A stretch of 11,551 bases of DNA from an uncultured Lachnospiraceae bacterium (GCA_910584115.1 CAJTYN010000065.1:1-11551); one strand, 5' to 3'; positions 1 through 8,118 are shown, counted from the stretch's first letter. Made by a program: numbers and translations. Notes: generated by a model not told the origin, from the sequence alone.

Positions 1-41
1 TGTCTTTTTTTGTCATATTTTTTCAGGAAGATGATTTCTTC

Positions 42-70
42 TTGCCTTTCTAAAGATATTTCTCTATACT
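42..70 (+). promoter_or_regulatory. Sigma-A promoter for pyc
   Basis: A -35 box TTGCCT (42-47) and a -10 box TATACT (65-70) are separated by 17 bases, inside an AT-rich stretch that contrasts with the GC-rich genes. Transcription should start near 77, leaving an A-rich leader of about 70 bases before the pyc start. The leader shows no convincing riboswitch or attenuator; its only pairings are 4-base arms. The T-rich stretch at 1-30 could be the tail of a terminator of a gene to the left, but its stem would lie outside the window. Confidence 0.7.
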
Positions 71-145
71 AAGTGGTAATGCACTACATACGATCAAGAA
101 AATATCGATGACAGAGAAAAAAAGAATGAAAAAAGGAGAGTCAAT

Positions 146-3100
146 ATGCATAATGAAGTACAGATCAGGCCCTTCAAAAAGGTCCTGGTCGCGAATCGAG
201 GTGAGATCGCGATCCGCGTCTTCCGCGCGCTGACAGAGCTTGGCATCACCACTGTCAGCATCTATTCTAAGGAAGACCGTTACGCCCTTTTCCGCTCCAA
301 GGCGGACGAATCCTATCAGCTGGATGCGCGCAAAGGCCCTGTGGACGCGTATCTGGATATCGACACGATCATCAAGATCGCCCTGTCCGCGCAGGTGGAC
401 GCCATCCATCCGGGGTACGGATTCCTGTCTGAAAATCCGGAGTTCGTGGATGCCTGCGAGAGGAACGGCATCGTTTTCATCGGGCCGACCAGCGACATCA
501 TGAACGCCATGGGGGACAAGATCTCGTCCAAAAAGATGGCCATCGAGGCGAAGGTGCCGATCATCCCGGGTGTGGACTACTCGGTCAAGGACATAGGGAC
601 AGCCACGAAAGTCGCCCAGCAGGTGGGATTCCCGATCATGCTCAAGGCGTCCAATGGCGGCGGCGGGCGCGGCATGCGCATCGTGGACCGTCTGGAGGAT
701 CTGGAGAGGGAATTTGAAGAGGCCAAGAACGAATCGAAGAAGGCTTTCGGGGACGATAAGCTCTTCATCGAGAAATATCTGCGGGGGCCGAAGCACATCG
801 AGGTGCAGGTCTTAGGGGACAACTACGGAAACGTCGTGCATCTATACGACCGGAACTGTTCCGTGCAGCGCCGTCACCAGAAAGTGGTGGAGTACGCCCC
901 GGCCTTTTCCCTGCCGGACGAGACGCGGCAGATCATCTTCGACTCGGCCATCCGCCTGTCAAAAGCCGTCGGCTATAGGAACGCCGGCACGCTGGAATTT
1001 CTGGTGGATGAGGACAACAACCCGTACTTCATCGAGATGAACCCACGTATCCAGGTGGAGCACACGGTCAGCGAGGTGGTGACGGATATCGACCTGGTGC
1101 AGGCGCAGATCCTGGTGGCGGAGGGTTATCCCCTGGATTCCGATGAGATCAGCATCAGATCCCAGGACGACATCAGATGTACGGGCTTTTCCATCCAGAC
1201 CCGCGTGACAACCGAAGACCCGTCCAATGATTTCCTCCCGGATACAGGAGAGATCACCGTTTACCGCTCCGGTTCCGGAAACGGGATCCGTCTGGACGGC
1301 GGGAACGCCTATGTGGGGGCGGTGATCGCGCCGTATTACGACAGCCTGCTGGTAAAAGTGATCTCCTTTAGCGGCACCTTCGAGGGCGCTGTGCGCAAAT
1401 CCATCCGCGCGTTAAAAGAGATGCGCATCCGCGGCGTGAAGACGAACATCCCGTTTTTGATCAATGTGCTGAACCATCCGGTCTTCCTGGAAGGAAGGTC
1501 CCACACCACATTCATCGAGGAGACGCCGGAACTGTTCCGGCTCACACAGAGCCAGGACCGGGCGACGAAGATCATCGAATTTATCGGCGACCGCATCGTC
1601 AACACAAGCCACGACCAAAAACCGGTCTACGAGAACCGTGTGTTGCCGGAACTGGATCTGTCGCAGCCGGTCCGCGGCGCAAGGGACAGATTCCTGAAGC
1701 TGGGGGCGGAGGGCCTCATGCAGGAGATCCTAAAAGAGAAAAAACTGTATGTGACCGACACGACCATGCGCGACGCGCAGCAGTCCCTGATCGCCACACG
1801 GATGCGCAGCAAGGACCTCTGCGGCGCCGCCTATGCCACCAACGCCTTCATGCAGAACGCGTTCTCCGTGGAAGCTTGGGGCGGGGCCACGTACGACACG
1901 GCCTACCGTTTCTTAAAGGAATCCCCCTGGAGGCGTCTGGAACTCTTGCGGGAGCGCATGCCGAACACACTGATCCAGATGCTGCTGCGGGCCTCCAACG
2001 CGGTGGGCTACAGCAATTATCCGGACAATGTGGTCAGAGAATTCATCCGCATCTCCGCGCGGCAGGGGATCGACGTCTTTCGGATCTTCGACAGCCTGAA
2101 CTGGGTGGAAAATATGAAGATGCCCATCGAGGAGGCCCTAAAGACCGGCAAGATCGTGGAGGGCACGATCTGCTACACAGGGGATGTGACCAGTCCCACA
2201 GAGACGAAATACACGCTGGATTATTACGTGAAGATGGCCCTGGAGCTGGAAGGGCTGGGATGCCACTGCATCGCGGTCAAGGACATGGCCGGCCTGCTCA
2301 AGCCCATGGCGGCCAAGAAGCTGGTGGAAGCCCTGAAAGCCGAACTGCATCTTCCGATACATCTGCACACCCACGACTCCACCGGGAACGGCGTGAGCGC
2401 CATCCTGATGGCGGCGGAAGCCGGGGTGGATATCGTGGACCTTGCCATAGAATCCATGTCCTCCCTGACCAGTCAGCCGTCCATGAACGCGGTCGTGGAG
2501 GCTCTGCGCGGGACCGAGCGGGACACGGGCCTTGATTTTGAAGAGCTGGATAAGCTGAGCCGTTACTACGGCCGGGTCCGCAAAGTCTACAAGGATTTTG
2601 AGAGTGATATGAACGCCCCGAACGTGGAGATCTACAAATACGAGATCCCCGGCGGTCAGTACTCCAACCTCCTGGCCCAGGTGACCAGCATGGGTTCAGC
2701 CGACGATTTTGAGTCCATCAAGAAACTCTACAAAGACGCCAACGACCTGCTGGGAAATATCGTAAAAGTAACGCCCAGCTCCAAGGCTGTGGGCGACCTG
2801 GCGATCTTCATGTTCAAGAACAGCCTGACGAAAGAGAACATCTTCACAGAGGGTGCCGGCCTGTCCTATCCGGATTCCGTCGTGTCCTATTTCCAGGGGC
2901 TGATGGGCCAGCCCTACGGCGGGTTTCCCAGGGAACTGCAGAAGATCGTGTTAAAAGATATCGAACCGCTCACAGACCGCCCAGGCAGCTTGCTGCCCCC
3001 GGCAGACTTAGAGTCGATCAAACGGTATCTGATCGAGAAATACCACTACGAAGATAAACCGGAGGAAGTCATGGAGCAGAAAGCCATCAGCTACGCGCTC

Positions 3101-3610
3101 TATCCGAAGGTCTACGAGGATTACTGCGAACATTTCAAGATGTACAACGATGTGACCCGGCTGGAGAGCCACGTCTATTTCTACGGCCTGCGCAAAGGCG
3201 AGGAGACGTATCTGAAGATCGGGGAGGGGAAAGAACTCCTGATCAAATATATAGAGGCCAGCGACCCGGATGCGGAAGGTTTTCGGACGCTGATGTTCCA
3301 GGTAAACGGATCCATGCGCAGCATCAAGATCCTCGACAAGAACCTGGAGATCAAGAGCGACCGCAAGCTGAAGGCGGACAAGAACAATCCGCAGCATCTA
3401 GGCTCGTCCATCCCGGGGACCGTGGGCAAGATCCTCGTCAAAGAGGGCGACCTGGTGACGGAGAACATGCCGCTGATGACCGTGGAAGCCATGAAGATGG
3501 AGACGACCCTTGTCTCCAAGGTAAATGGCACTGTCGATAAGATCTACGTAGAAGAAGGCGGATCCGTACACCAGGACGACCTGCTGATCTCCTTCCATTT
3601 CTTAAAATAA
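146..3610 (+). CDS. pyc: Pyruvate carboxylase (single-chain, biotin-dependent)
   Basis: Carboxylates pyruvate to oxaloacetate with ATP and bicarbonate in the cytoplasm, refilling the C4 pool for aspartate synthesis and for the reductive branch of the TCA cycle. The 1154-residue length fits the one-chain enzyme. Domain order is biotin carboxylase (about 12-455), with the glycine-rich ATP-grasp loop from K167 (KASNGGGGRG) and the catalytic stretch E297-MNPR-Q303 to E305. Next comes the carboxyltransferase TIM barrel, with DTTMRD at 538-543, the lysine that is carbamylated in the family at K712 (AVKDMAG) and metal-binding H741 and H743 (HTHD). The central allosteric/tetramerisation region follows, then a C-terminal biotinyl domain with EAMKME and biotin acceptor K1117. 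The ATG at 146 follows AAGGAG (133-138) at 7 bases. No disrupted motif is seen. It probably shares a transcript with nagA. Confidence 0.98.
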   Translation: MHNEVQIRPFKKVLVANRGEIAIRVFRALTELGITTVSIYSKEDRYALFRSKADESYQLDARKGPVDAYLDIDTIIKIALSAQVDAIHPGYGFLSENPEFVDACERNGIVFIGPTSDIMNAMGDKISSKKMAIEAKVPIIPGVDYSVKDIGTATKVAQQVGFPIMLKASNGGGGRGMRIVDRLEDLEREFEEAKNESKKAFGDDKLFIEKYLRGPKHIEVQVLGDNYGNVVHLYDRNCSVQRRHQKVVEYAPAFSLPDETRQIIFDSAIRLSKAVGYRNAGTLEFLVDEDNNPYFIEMNPRIQVEHTVSEVVTDIDLVQAQILVAEGYPLDSDEISIRSQDDIRCTGFSIQTRVTTEDPSNDFLPDTGEITVYRSGSGNGIRLDGGNAYVGAVIAPYYDSLLVKVISFSGTFEGAVRKSIRALKEMRIRGVKTNIPFLINVLNHPVFLEGRSHTTFIEETPELFRLTQSQDRATKIIEFIGDRIVNTSHDQKPVYENRVLPELDLSQPVRGARDRFLKLGAEGLMQEILKEKKLYVTDTTMRDAQQSLIATRMRSKDLCGAAYATNAFMQNAFSVEAWGGATYDTAYRFLKESPWRRLELLRERMPNTLIQMLLRASNAVGYSNYPDNVVREFIRISARQGIDVFRIFDSLNWVENMKMPIEEALKTGKIVEGTICYTGDVTSPTETKYTLDYYVKMALELEGLGCHCIAVKDMAGLLKPMAAKKLVEALKAELHLPIHLHTHDSTGNGVSAILMAAEAGVDIVDLAIESMSSLTSQPSMNAVVEALRGTERDTGLDFEELDKLSRYYGRVRKVYKDFESDMNAPNVEIYKYEIPGGQYSNLLAQVTSMGSADDFESIKKLYKDANDLLGNIVKVTPSSKAVGDLAIFMFKNSLTKENIFTEGAGLSYPDSVVSYFQGLMGQPYGGFPRELQKIVLKDIEPLTDRPGSLLPPADLESIKRYLIEKYHYEDKPEEVMEQKAISYALYPKVYEDYCEHFKMYNDVTRLESHVYFYGLRKGEETYLKIGEGKELLIKYIEASDPDAEGFRTLMFQVNGSMRSIKILDKNLEIKSDRKLKADKNNPQHLGSSIPGTVGKILVKEGDLVTENMPLMTVEAMKMETTLVSKVNGTVDKIYVEEGGSVHQDDLLISFHFLK

Positions 3611-3620
3611 GATCAGACCG

Positions 3621-4757
3621 ATGCGGATAAAGAACGTAAGAGTATTTACAGAAAACCAGGTCTTCGAGGAGGGAGAGATCCACATCTCAGACGGACTGTT
3701 CACAGAAAAGTCAGGAGATGGAAAAGAGACGCTGGATGGGGGCGGATGCTACGCGATCCCCGGGCTGACCGATATCCATCTGCACGGCTGCAGGGGCGCG
3801 GACTTCTGTGACGGGACGCCAGGAGCACTGGAGACGATCGCGCGGTACGAAGCGTCTGTCGGGGTGACCACGTTCGCCCCGGCGGTCATGACGCTCCCGG
3901 TAAGAGAACTGGAGGCGATCCTCGCGGCGGCGGCAGACTACTGCAAGAACGACAAAAAACACCGATATGGCGCGGATCTGGCCGGGATCAACATGGAAGG
4001 ACCCTTCATCAGCAGGGAGAGAAAAGGCGCCCAGAACGGGGCGGATATCATCCCCTGCAGCGCGGCAGTCTTTCGGCGGTTCCAGAGGGCGGCAGAGGGA
4101 TTGGTCAAGTATATCGCCATCGCGCCGGAGATCCCCGGCGCCCTCCCATTCCTGGAACAGGTAAGAGGGGAGGTCCGTGTCTCCGTCGGGCATACGGACG
4201 CCAGTTATGAACAGGCGAAGGAAGCCTTTGACAGAGGCGCCTGCCATGCCGTCCATCTCTATAACGGCATGGCTCCGTTCACCAGCCGCGCGCCGGGAGC
4301 GGTGGGGGCCGTATGTGACAGCGGTCATGTGACGGCGGAGCTGATCTGCGACGGGATCCATGTCCACCCGTCTGTGGTGCGGGCCACATTTAAGATGCTG
4401 GGCCGGGAGCGGATCATCCTGATCAGTGACAGCATGCGCGGGACAGGGATGCCGGACGGGCGCTATACCCTGGGCGGGCAGAGCGTCCGCGTAGAAGGCA
4501 GGCGCGCTGCATTGGAGAATGGCGGGGCGCTGGCCGGTTCCGTCACGGATCTGATGGACTGCATGCGGATCGCGGTCAGGGAGATGGGCATCCCGCTGGA
4601 GGACGCGGTGACCTGCGCGGCAGTCAATCCGGCAAAAAGTCTGGGAGAGTATGGAACATACGGTTCCATCTCTCCCGGAAAAAAGGCCCATCTGGTCTTA
4701 TTGGACCAGACGCTCAATATAAGAGCAGTCTTTAAGGATGGGGAAAGGATCAGATGA
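3621..4757 (+). CDS. nagA: N-acetylglucosamine-6-phosphate deacetylase
   Basis: Removes acetate from GlcNAc-6-phosphate to give glucosamine-6-phosphate, the first committed step in reusing GlcNAc from peptidoglycan, mucin or chitin. The 378 residues form an amidohydrolase TIM barrel with an N-terminal beta-sandwich strand (IKNVRVFTENQVF). Visible metal and catalytic residues are the HxH pair H53/H55 (DIHLHG), E126 (NMEGPF), H191 (VGHTD), H212 (VHLYNGM) and the catalytic acid/base D270 (ISDSM). The HxH pair is the Bacillus-like form; E. coli NagA lacks it. The start lies 10 bases after the pyc stop, and no Shine-Dalgarno sequence is visible in between, so translation may be coupled to pyc. No nagB, nagR or sugar transporter lies alongside. 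The gene is intact, and its product is clear; its regulation is not. Confidence 0.96.
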   Translation: MRIKNVRVFTENQVFEEGEIHISDGLFTEKSGDGKETLDGGGCYAIPGLTDIHLHGCRGADFCDGTPGALETIARYEASVGVTTFAPAVMTLPVRELEAILAAAADYCKNDKKHRYGADLAGINMEGPFISRERKGAQNGADIIPCSAAVFRRFQRAAEGLVKYIAIAPEIPGALPFLEQVRGEVRVSVGHTDASYEQAKEAFDRGACHAVHLYNGMAPFTSRAPGAVGAVCDSGHVTAELICDGIHVHPSVVRATFKMLGRERIILISDSMRGTGMPDGRYTLGGQSVRVEGRRAALENGGALAGSVTDLMDCMRIAVREMGIPLEDAVTCAAVNPAKSLGEYGTYGSISPGKKAHLVLLDQTLNIRAVFKDGERIR

Positions 4758-4772
4758 CACTTAAGATCTGTA

Positions 4773-5996
4773 TCAGAATCTAATCTCTCTTCCCTCCAGC
4801 CGCCATTGTCTGAACTCGGCTGATATGGACAGCAGCAAGTCTGAAGAAGAATTCAGCGCAGTCTCCACAGAATCCTGTACCACACCGATGATAAATCCGA
4901 CACCGACCACCTGCATAGAGATATCATCCGGGATACCGAACAGGGAGCAGGCCATGGGGATCAAAAGGAGCGATCCTCCGGCCACACCGGAAGCGCCGCA
5001 GGCCGATAAGGCAGCGAGTACGCTCAGGATGATCGCGGTGGGGATATCCACCGAGACGCCCACCGTGTGCGCGGCGGCCATGGTCATGACCGTGATCGTG
5101 ATAGCGGCGCCGTCCATATTGATCGTGGCGCCCAGAGGGATGGTCACCGAGTAATTATCCTTATTCAGGCCCAGTTCCTCGCAGACCTCCATATTGATCG
5201 GGATGTTGGCCGCGGAACTCCTGGTGAAGAACGCGGTGATCGCGCTGCGCTTTAAGCACTTGAAGATCAGCGGGTATGGGTTCTTACGGATGCACCAGTA
5301 CACCAGGATCGGGTTGGTGACAAATGTGATGAACAGCATACAGCCGACCAGGAGCGCCAGCAGCTTCCCGTACTCCGTGAAGATCTCCAGCCCGCTGGTG
5401 GAGACGGTGTTGAACACCAGGCCCAGGATGCCGAAAGGCGCCAGGTTGATGATCCAGGTCACCAGCGTGGACACGGCGCTGGAGATATCCCGGAGGACTT
5501 CCTTGGTGTGCTCCGCGGCTCCCCGAAACGCGATCCCTAAGAGCACCGCCCAGGAGAGTATGCCCAGATAATTTGCCTGTGCAAGGGAGTTGATCGGGTT
5601 TGACACCACGTTGAGCACCAGGGACTTCAAGACCTCGGCGATGCCGCTGGGAGCGGCCGTATCCGCGCTGGCCTCCGCCAATGTCAGGGTGATCGGCACG
5701 AACATGCTGACAAAGACAGCGATGATCGCGGCGAGCAGCGTGCTGAACATATACAGGATGATGACTGTCTTGATGACTCCGCCGTGGGTCTGCCCTGCGT
5801 TGCACAGGGAACTGATCACCAGGAAGAATACAAGGATCGGGGCGACAGCTTTTAGGGCGCCCACAAATATATCGCCCAATATGGCGATCCCTGTCGCTTT
5901 CGGGAGCAGGAGTCCGAATGCTACACCGATGATCAGCCCGCCCAGGATCCGTTTGACTAAGCTGATGTCCATCCATTTTTGAAATAGGTTATTCAT
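4773..5996 (-). CDS. sstT: Na+:serine/threonine symporter, SstT type (DAACS family)
   Basis: Membrane symporter of the dicarboxylate/amino acid:cation family (GltPh fold). It most resembles SstT, which takes up serine and threonine with Na+. At 407 residues it is close to E. coli SstT (414). Diagnostic stretches are the serine-rich hairpin-1 tip TRSSAANIP (258-266), the Na+-binding NMDGAA (293-298), the glycine-rich hairpin-2 tip GASGVAGGSLLLIP (334-347) and QDSVETALNSSSD (374-386). Together these match SstT better than glutamate transporters. About eight hydrophobic helices plus two re-entrant hairpins are apparent. The ATG overlaps the stop of the upstream repressor gene by 4 bases (ATGA), so the two are cotranscribed and probably translationally coupled. 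The 3' end lies 15 bases from the convergent nagA stop. Substrate is assigned by family resemblance only. Confidence 0.93.
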   Translation of the reverse strand: MNNLFQKWMDISLVKRILGGLIIGVAFGLLLPKATGIAILGDIFVGALKAVAPILVFFLVISSLCNAGQTHGGVIKTVIILYMFSTLLAAIIAVFVSMFVPITLTLAEASADTAAPSGIAEVLKSLVLNVVSNPINSLAQANYLGILSWAVLLGIAFRGAAEHTKEVLRDISSAVSTLVTWIINLAPFGILGLVFNTVSTSGLEIFTEYGKLLALLVGCMLFITFVTNPILVYWCIRKNPYPLIFKCLKRSAITAFFTRSSAANIPINMEVCEELGLNKDNYSVTIPLGATINMDGAAITITVMTMAAAHTVGVSVDIPTAIILSVLAALSACGASGVAGGSLLLIPMACSLFGIPDDISMQVVGVGFIIGVVQDSVETALNSSSDLLLSISAEFRQWRLEGREIRF

Positions 5997-6373
5997 GTCT
6001 GTTTCCTCGTCTGTGTTTGTGCGTGTTCTTTTAGTTTCTCAAAGCTCTCTGAACTGATCACATGTTCGATCCGGCAAGCATCGCTGGATGCGACATCCGG
6101 ATCGACGCCCAGGTCTGTCAGCCATTTGGTCAGGAGGAGATGGCGTTCGTATATCTTTTCTGCGATGGAATGACCTTTATCCAAAAGGGTTATGTAGCCG
6201 TCTTTGTCCATCTGGATATATCCGTTGTTCCGCAGGTTCTTCATGGCGACGCTGACGCTGGGCTTTGAAAAGGACAGTTCGTTTACGATATCGATGGAAC
6301 GGACCTGTCCCAGGCGTTTATGCAGGACAAGGATCGTTTCCAGGTAATTCTCTGCCGACTCCTGGATCTTCAA
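5993..6373 (-). CDS. Metal-dependent transcriptional repressor, DtxR/MntR family (short form)
   Basis: A 126-residue winged-helix repressor of the DtxR/MntR/IdeR family: a DNA-binding domain (about 1-65, recognition helix near SFSKPSVSVAMKNLRNNGY), then a metal-binding dimerisation domain, without the SH3-like third domain of DtxR. By my alignment to remembered DtxR and MntR, the metal site has N9 where DtxR has M10 and MntR has D8, then H78, C100, E103 and H104 (DACRIEHVIS, close to DtxR's DACRWEHVMS). The DtxR ancillary-site residues E83 and H98 are replaced by T82 and S96-like positions. The start is TTG at 6373-6371, preceded by an AGGTGA Shine-Dalgarno about 7 bases upstream on this strand. 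The gene is first in an operon with sstT. Whether it senses Mn, Fe or another metal cannot be read from the sequence. Autoregulation is likely. Confidence 0.9.
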   Translation of the reverse strand: MKIQESAENYLETILVLHKRLGQVRSIDIVNELSFSKPSVSVAMKNLRNNGYIQMDKDGYITLLDKGHSIAEKIYERHLLLTKWLTDLGVDPDVASSDACRIEHVISSESFEKLKEHAQTQTRKQT

Positions 6374-6402
6374 AATCTTCTCACCTCACTTTTTGTCATA
6401 GC

Positions 6403-6428
6403 AATTTGATCATATTAGACTATATTAG
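6403..6428. repeat. Candidate operator: inverted repeat plus 10-base direct repeat
   Basis: Two small repeats lie over the -10 box and expected start point of the leftward repressor-sstT promoter. One is an imperfect palindrome, AATTTGATCATATT (6403-6416), with 12 of 14 positions symmetric. The other is ATATTAG occurring twice exactly one helical turn apart (6412-6418 and 6422-6428). A DtxR/MntR-family dimer binding here would block transcription of its own operon. The position supports an operator, but neither sequence is a clear match to the known DtxR or MntR consensus boxes. Confidence 0.4.
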
Positions 6429-6450
6429 CAGAAAAAAAGTGATAAATCAA
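6422..6450 (-). promoter_or_regulatory. Leftward promoter for the repressor-sstT operon
   Basis: Read on the minus strand, TTGATT (6450-6445) and TAATAT (6427-6422) are 17 bases apart. A TG one base upstream of the -10 (6430-6429) gives an extended -10 form. Transcription should begin near 6415, with a leader of about 40 bases to the TTG start. An alternative -10, TATAGT (6424-6419), has a better hexamer but a 20-base spacer. Confidence 0.5.
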
Positions 6451-6467
6451 GGCGATCTGCATAAATG

Positions 6468-6496
6468 TTGACAGAAGTTTACGGGAAGGGTAATAT
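6468..6496 (+). promoter_or_regulatory. Rightward promoter for nnrED
   Basis: A perfect -35 TTGACA (6468-6473), a 17-base spacer and TAATAT (6491-6496) predict a start near 6503 and a leader of about 34 bases. This argues against the upstream in-frame ATG at 6465, which would lie before the transcript begins. The -35 boxes of this promoter and of the leftward one face away from each other with 17 bases between them. Confidence 0.65.
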
Positions 6497-6536
6497 TGTG
6501 GGGAGTACAGGTCTGGATGAAAGATGGAGGAAAGAG

Positions 6537-8036
6537 ATGGAATATATCTTAAACAACAGGCAGATGAAAGAGGCGGACCGTTATACGATCGAAGAGATAG
6601 GGATCGAGTCCCTGGTCCTCATGGAGCGCGCGGCCTTGAGCCTGGTGGAGGAGATGGTCAAAAAAGAGCGGATCATGGGTCGGATCCTGGCCCTCTGCGG
6701 GACAGGGAACAACGGAGGCGACGGGATGGCGGCGGCGCGTCTCCTTCATCTAAAGGGCTATGATGTGGCTGTGGAATGCGTGGGAGATCCGGAGAAGATG
6801 ACAGCCGAGACGAGGAGACAGTATGAAATTGTCAGAAATTATCAGATCCCTGTTGTCAATAACCCGGACTATGGGGAATATACTACTATAATAGATGCCC
6901 TGTTTGGCATAGGGCTCACTCGCCCGGTGGAGGGGATCTGCAGGCAGAAGATCGAAGCGGTCAACGAGAGCGGGGCGCATGTCTGGAGCGTGGATATCCC
7001 TTCCGGGGTGGACGGGGATACGGGCCGGGTGATGGGCGCGGCGGTCCATGCGGACGACACGGTGACTTTTGCCTTTGCAAAAATGGGACATCTCCTCTAT
7101 CCCGGCCGGGAGCATACAGGGCATCTGTGGGTCAGGGACATCGGGATCTATCCCCACCCGGGAGAAAAGGCGGGCTATGCCCGCTGTATCGGCCGGGAGG
7201 ACGCCGGACGGCTGCTCAGTCGGGATCCGGGCGGACACAAAGGGACATTCGGAAAAGTCCTGGTGCTGGCGGGGAACCTGGGGATGTGCGGGGCGGCCTA
7301 TCTTGCCGGCCGGGCGGCTTACGCCGCGGGGGCCGGGATGGTGAAGATCTGCGTGGTAGAAGAGAACAGGCAGATCTTGCAGACGCTGCTGCCCGAAGCA
7401 CTCTACGGGAGCTGGGATGAGGAGACGGTCCGGCAGGGCATAGAGTGGTGCGACGCGGCTGTGGCAGGGCCGGGGATCGGGCAGGGGGAGGAGGCGCTCC
7501 ATATGCTCCGATGCCTGCTCGGATACGCCCGGGAAAAAGACTTGCCCCTGATCCTGGACGCGGACGGGCTGAACCTGCTCAGCGGGTATCGGGCGCTGAA
7601 AGAGATGCTCTACCCCCGGTGCGTCTATACGCCTCATATGATGGAACTGGGGCGCATGATGGGAGAAGATATAGGAAAGCTGAAGGAACAGCCCTTTGAT
7701 ACCATAGAGAGAGCGGCCCGGGACTACCCGGGGACATTGGTCTGGAAAGACGCCTGCACGATCACCCGCTGTCCGGGGGGAGCCCTCTATCTGAATCGGA
7801 GCGGGAACGACGGGATGGCCACAGCCGGATCCGGCGACGTGCTGGCGGGACTGCTGGGCGGCCTGCTGGCATCCGGCACAAGATCGGGTGCGGATGCGGA
7901 TCTGGCGGTGCCGCTGGGCGTCTATCTGCATGGAGCGGCCGGGGACGCGGCGGCAGAGAAAAAAGGCAGGCATGCCATGACAGCCCGGGATATCCTGGAA
8001 GGGATCCCGACGGCGATGACAGGCGGGAAGCACTAG
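6537..8036 (+). CDS. nnrD: Bifunctional NAD(P)H-hydrate epimerase / ADP-dependent dehydratase
   Basis: Repairs damaged nicotinamide cofactors. The N-terminal NnrE half epimerises R- and S-NAD(P)HX, and the C-terminal NnrD half dehydrates S-NAD(P)HX back to NAD(P)H using ADP. The 499 residues match the usual fused YjeF protein. The epimerase half (about 1-210) shows NNGGDG (58-63), DALFGIG (120-126) and SVDIPSGVDGD (151-161). The kinase-like half (about 218-499) shows HKGTFGKVLVLAG (234-246), AGPGIG (310-315), DADGLN (341-346), TPH (365-367) and the anion-hole/catalytic GSGD (431-434, D434). The chosen ATG at 6537 follows GGAGGA (6526-6531) at 5 bases and begins with the typical MEYILNNRQMKEAD opening. 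The in-frame ATG at 6465 has no ribosome binding site and precedes the promoter start. mazF follows 88 bases later with no clear terminator between. Confidence 0.95.
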   Translation: MEYILNNRQMKEADRYTIEEIGIESLVLMERAALSLVEEMVKKERIMGRILALCGTGNNGGDGMAAARLLHLKGYDVAVECVGDPEKMTAETRRQYEIVRNYQIPVVNNPDYGEYTTIIDALFGIGLTRPVEGICRQKIEAVNESGAHVWSVDIPSGVDGDTGRVMGAAVHADDTVTFAFAKMGHLLYPGREHTGHLWVRDIGIYPHPGEKAGYARCIGREDAGRLLSRDPGGHKGTFGKVLVLAGNLGMCGAAYLAGRAAYAAGAGMVKICVVEENRQILQTLLPEALYGSWDEETVRQGIEWCDAAVAGPGIGQGEEALHMLRCLLGYAREKDLPLILDADGLNLLSGYRALKEMLYPRCVYTPHMMELGRMMGEDIGKLKEQPFDTIERAARDYPGTLVWKDACTITRCPGGALYLNRSGNDGMATAGSGDVLAGLLGGLLASGTRSGADADLAVPLGVYLHGAAGDAAAEKKGRHAMTARDILEGIPTAMTGGKH

Positions 8037-8062
8037 GACCCGCCGATACATATCAGGTTGTG

Positions 8063-8118
8063 TATACTCCGGAAAAAATTGGGAAATACTATGGTCAAAA
8101 CATAGGAATCGGAGTGTG
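8063..8118 (+). promoter_or_regulatory. Stem-loop sequestering the mazF ribosome binding site
   Basis: ACTCCG (8066-8071) is perfectly complementary to CGGAGT (8110-8115). Wobble and A-T pairs extend the stem out to 8063/8118, about 9 pairs. Inside it, CTATG (8089-8093) pairs with CATAG (8101-8105) around a 7-base loop. The 3' arm contains GGAG (8111-8114), the only plausible Shine-Dalgarno for the mazF GTG start 10 bases on. Folding would hide it. There is no T-run after the stem, so it is not a terminator. The 5' arm also contains a -10-like TATACT (8063-8068) with no good -35. A transcript starting just after it would lack the 5' arm and leave the site free. Function is inferred from pairing alone. 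Confidence 0.45.

Noticed and set aside
1..30. Terminator of an upstream gene in the T-rich left edge
   Set aside because: T-runs are present but any stem would lie outside the window, so it cannot be supported.
71..145. Riboswitch or attenuator in the pyc leader
   Set aside because: Only isolated 4-base pairings are present, with no terminator-like hairpin and no recognisable aptamer core.
3711..4691. 326-codon open frame antisense to nagA
   Set aside because: Composition is typical of a shadow frame, and nagA carries all its catalytic residues on the other strand.
6393..6421. Alternative rightward promoter TTGTCA (6393-6398), 17 bases, TAGACT (6416-6421)
   Set aside because: Possible, but it is weaker at the -10 than the downstream TTGACA promoter and would give a long leader with no visible function.
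6465..6536. N-terminal extension of nnrED from the ATG at 6465
   Set aside because: It has no ribosome binding site, overlaps a perfect TTGACA promoter, and the extra residues do not resemble the family. The ATG at 6537 has GGAGGA at 5 bases.
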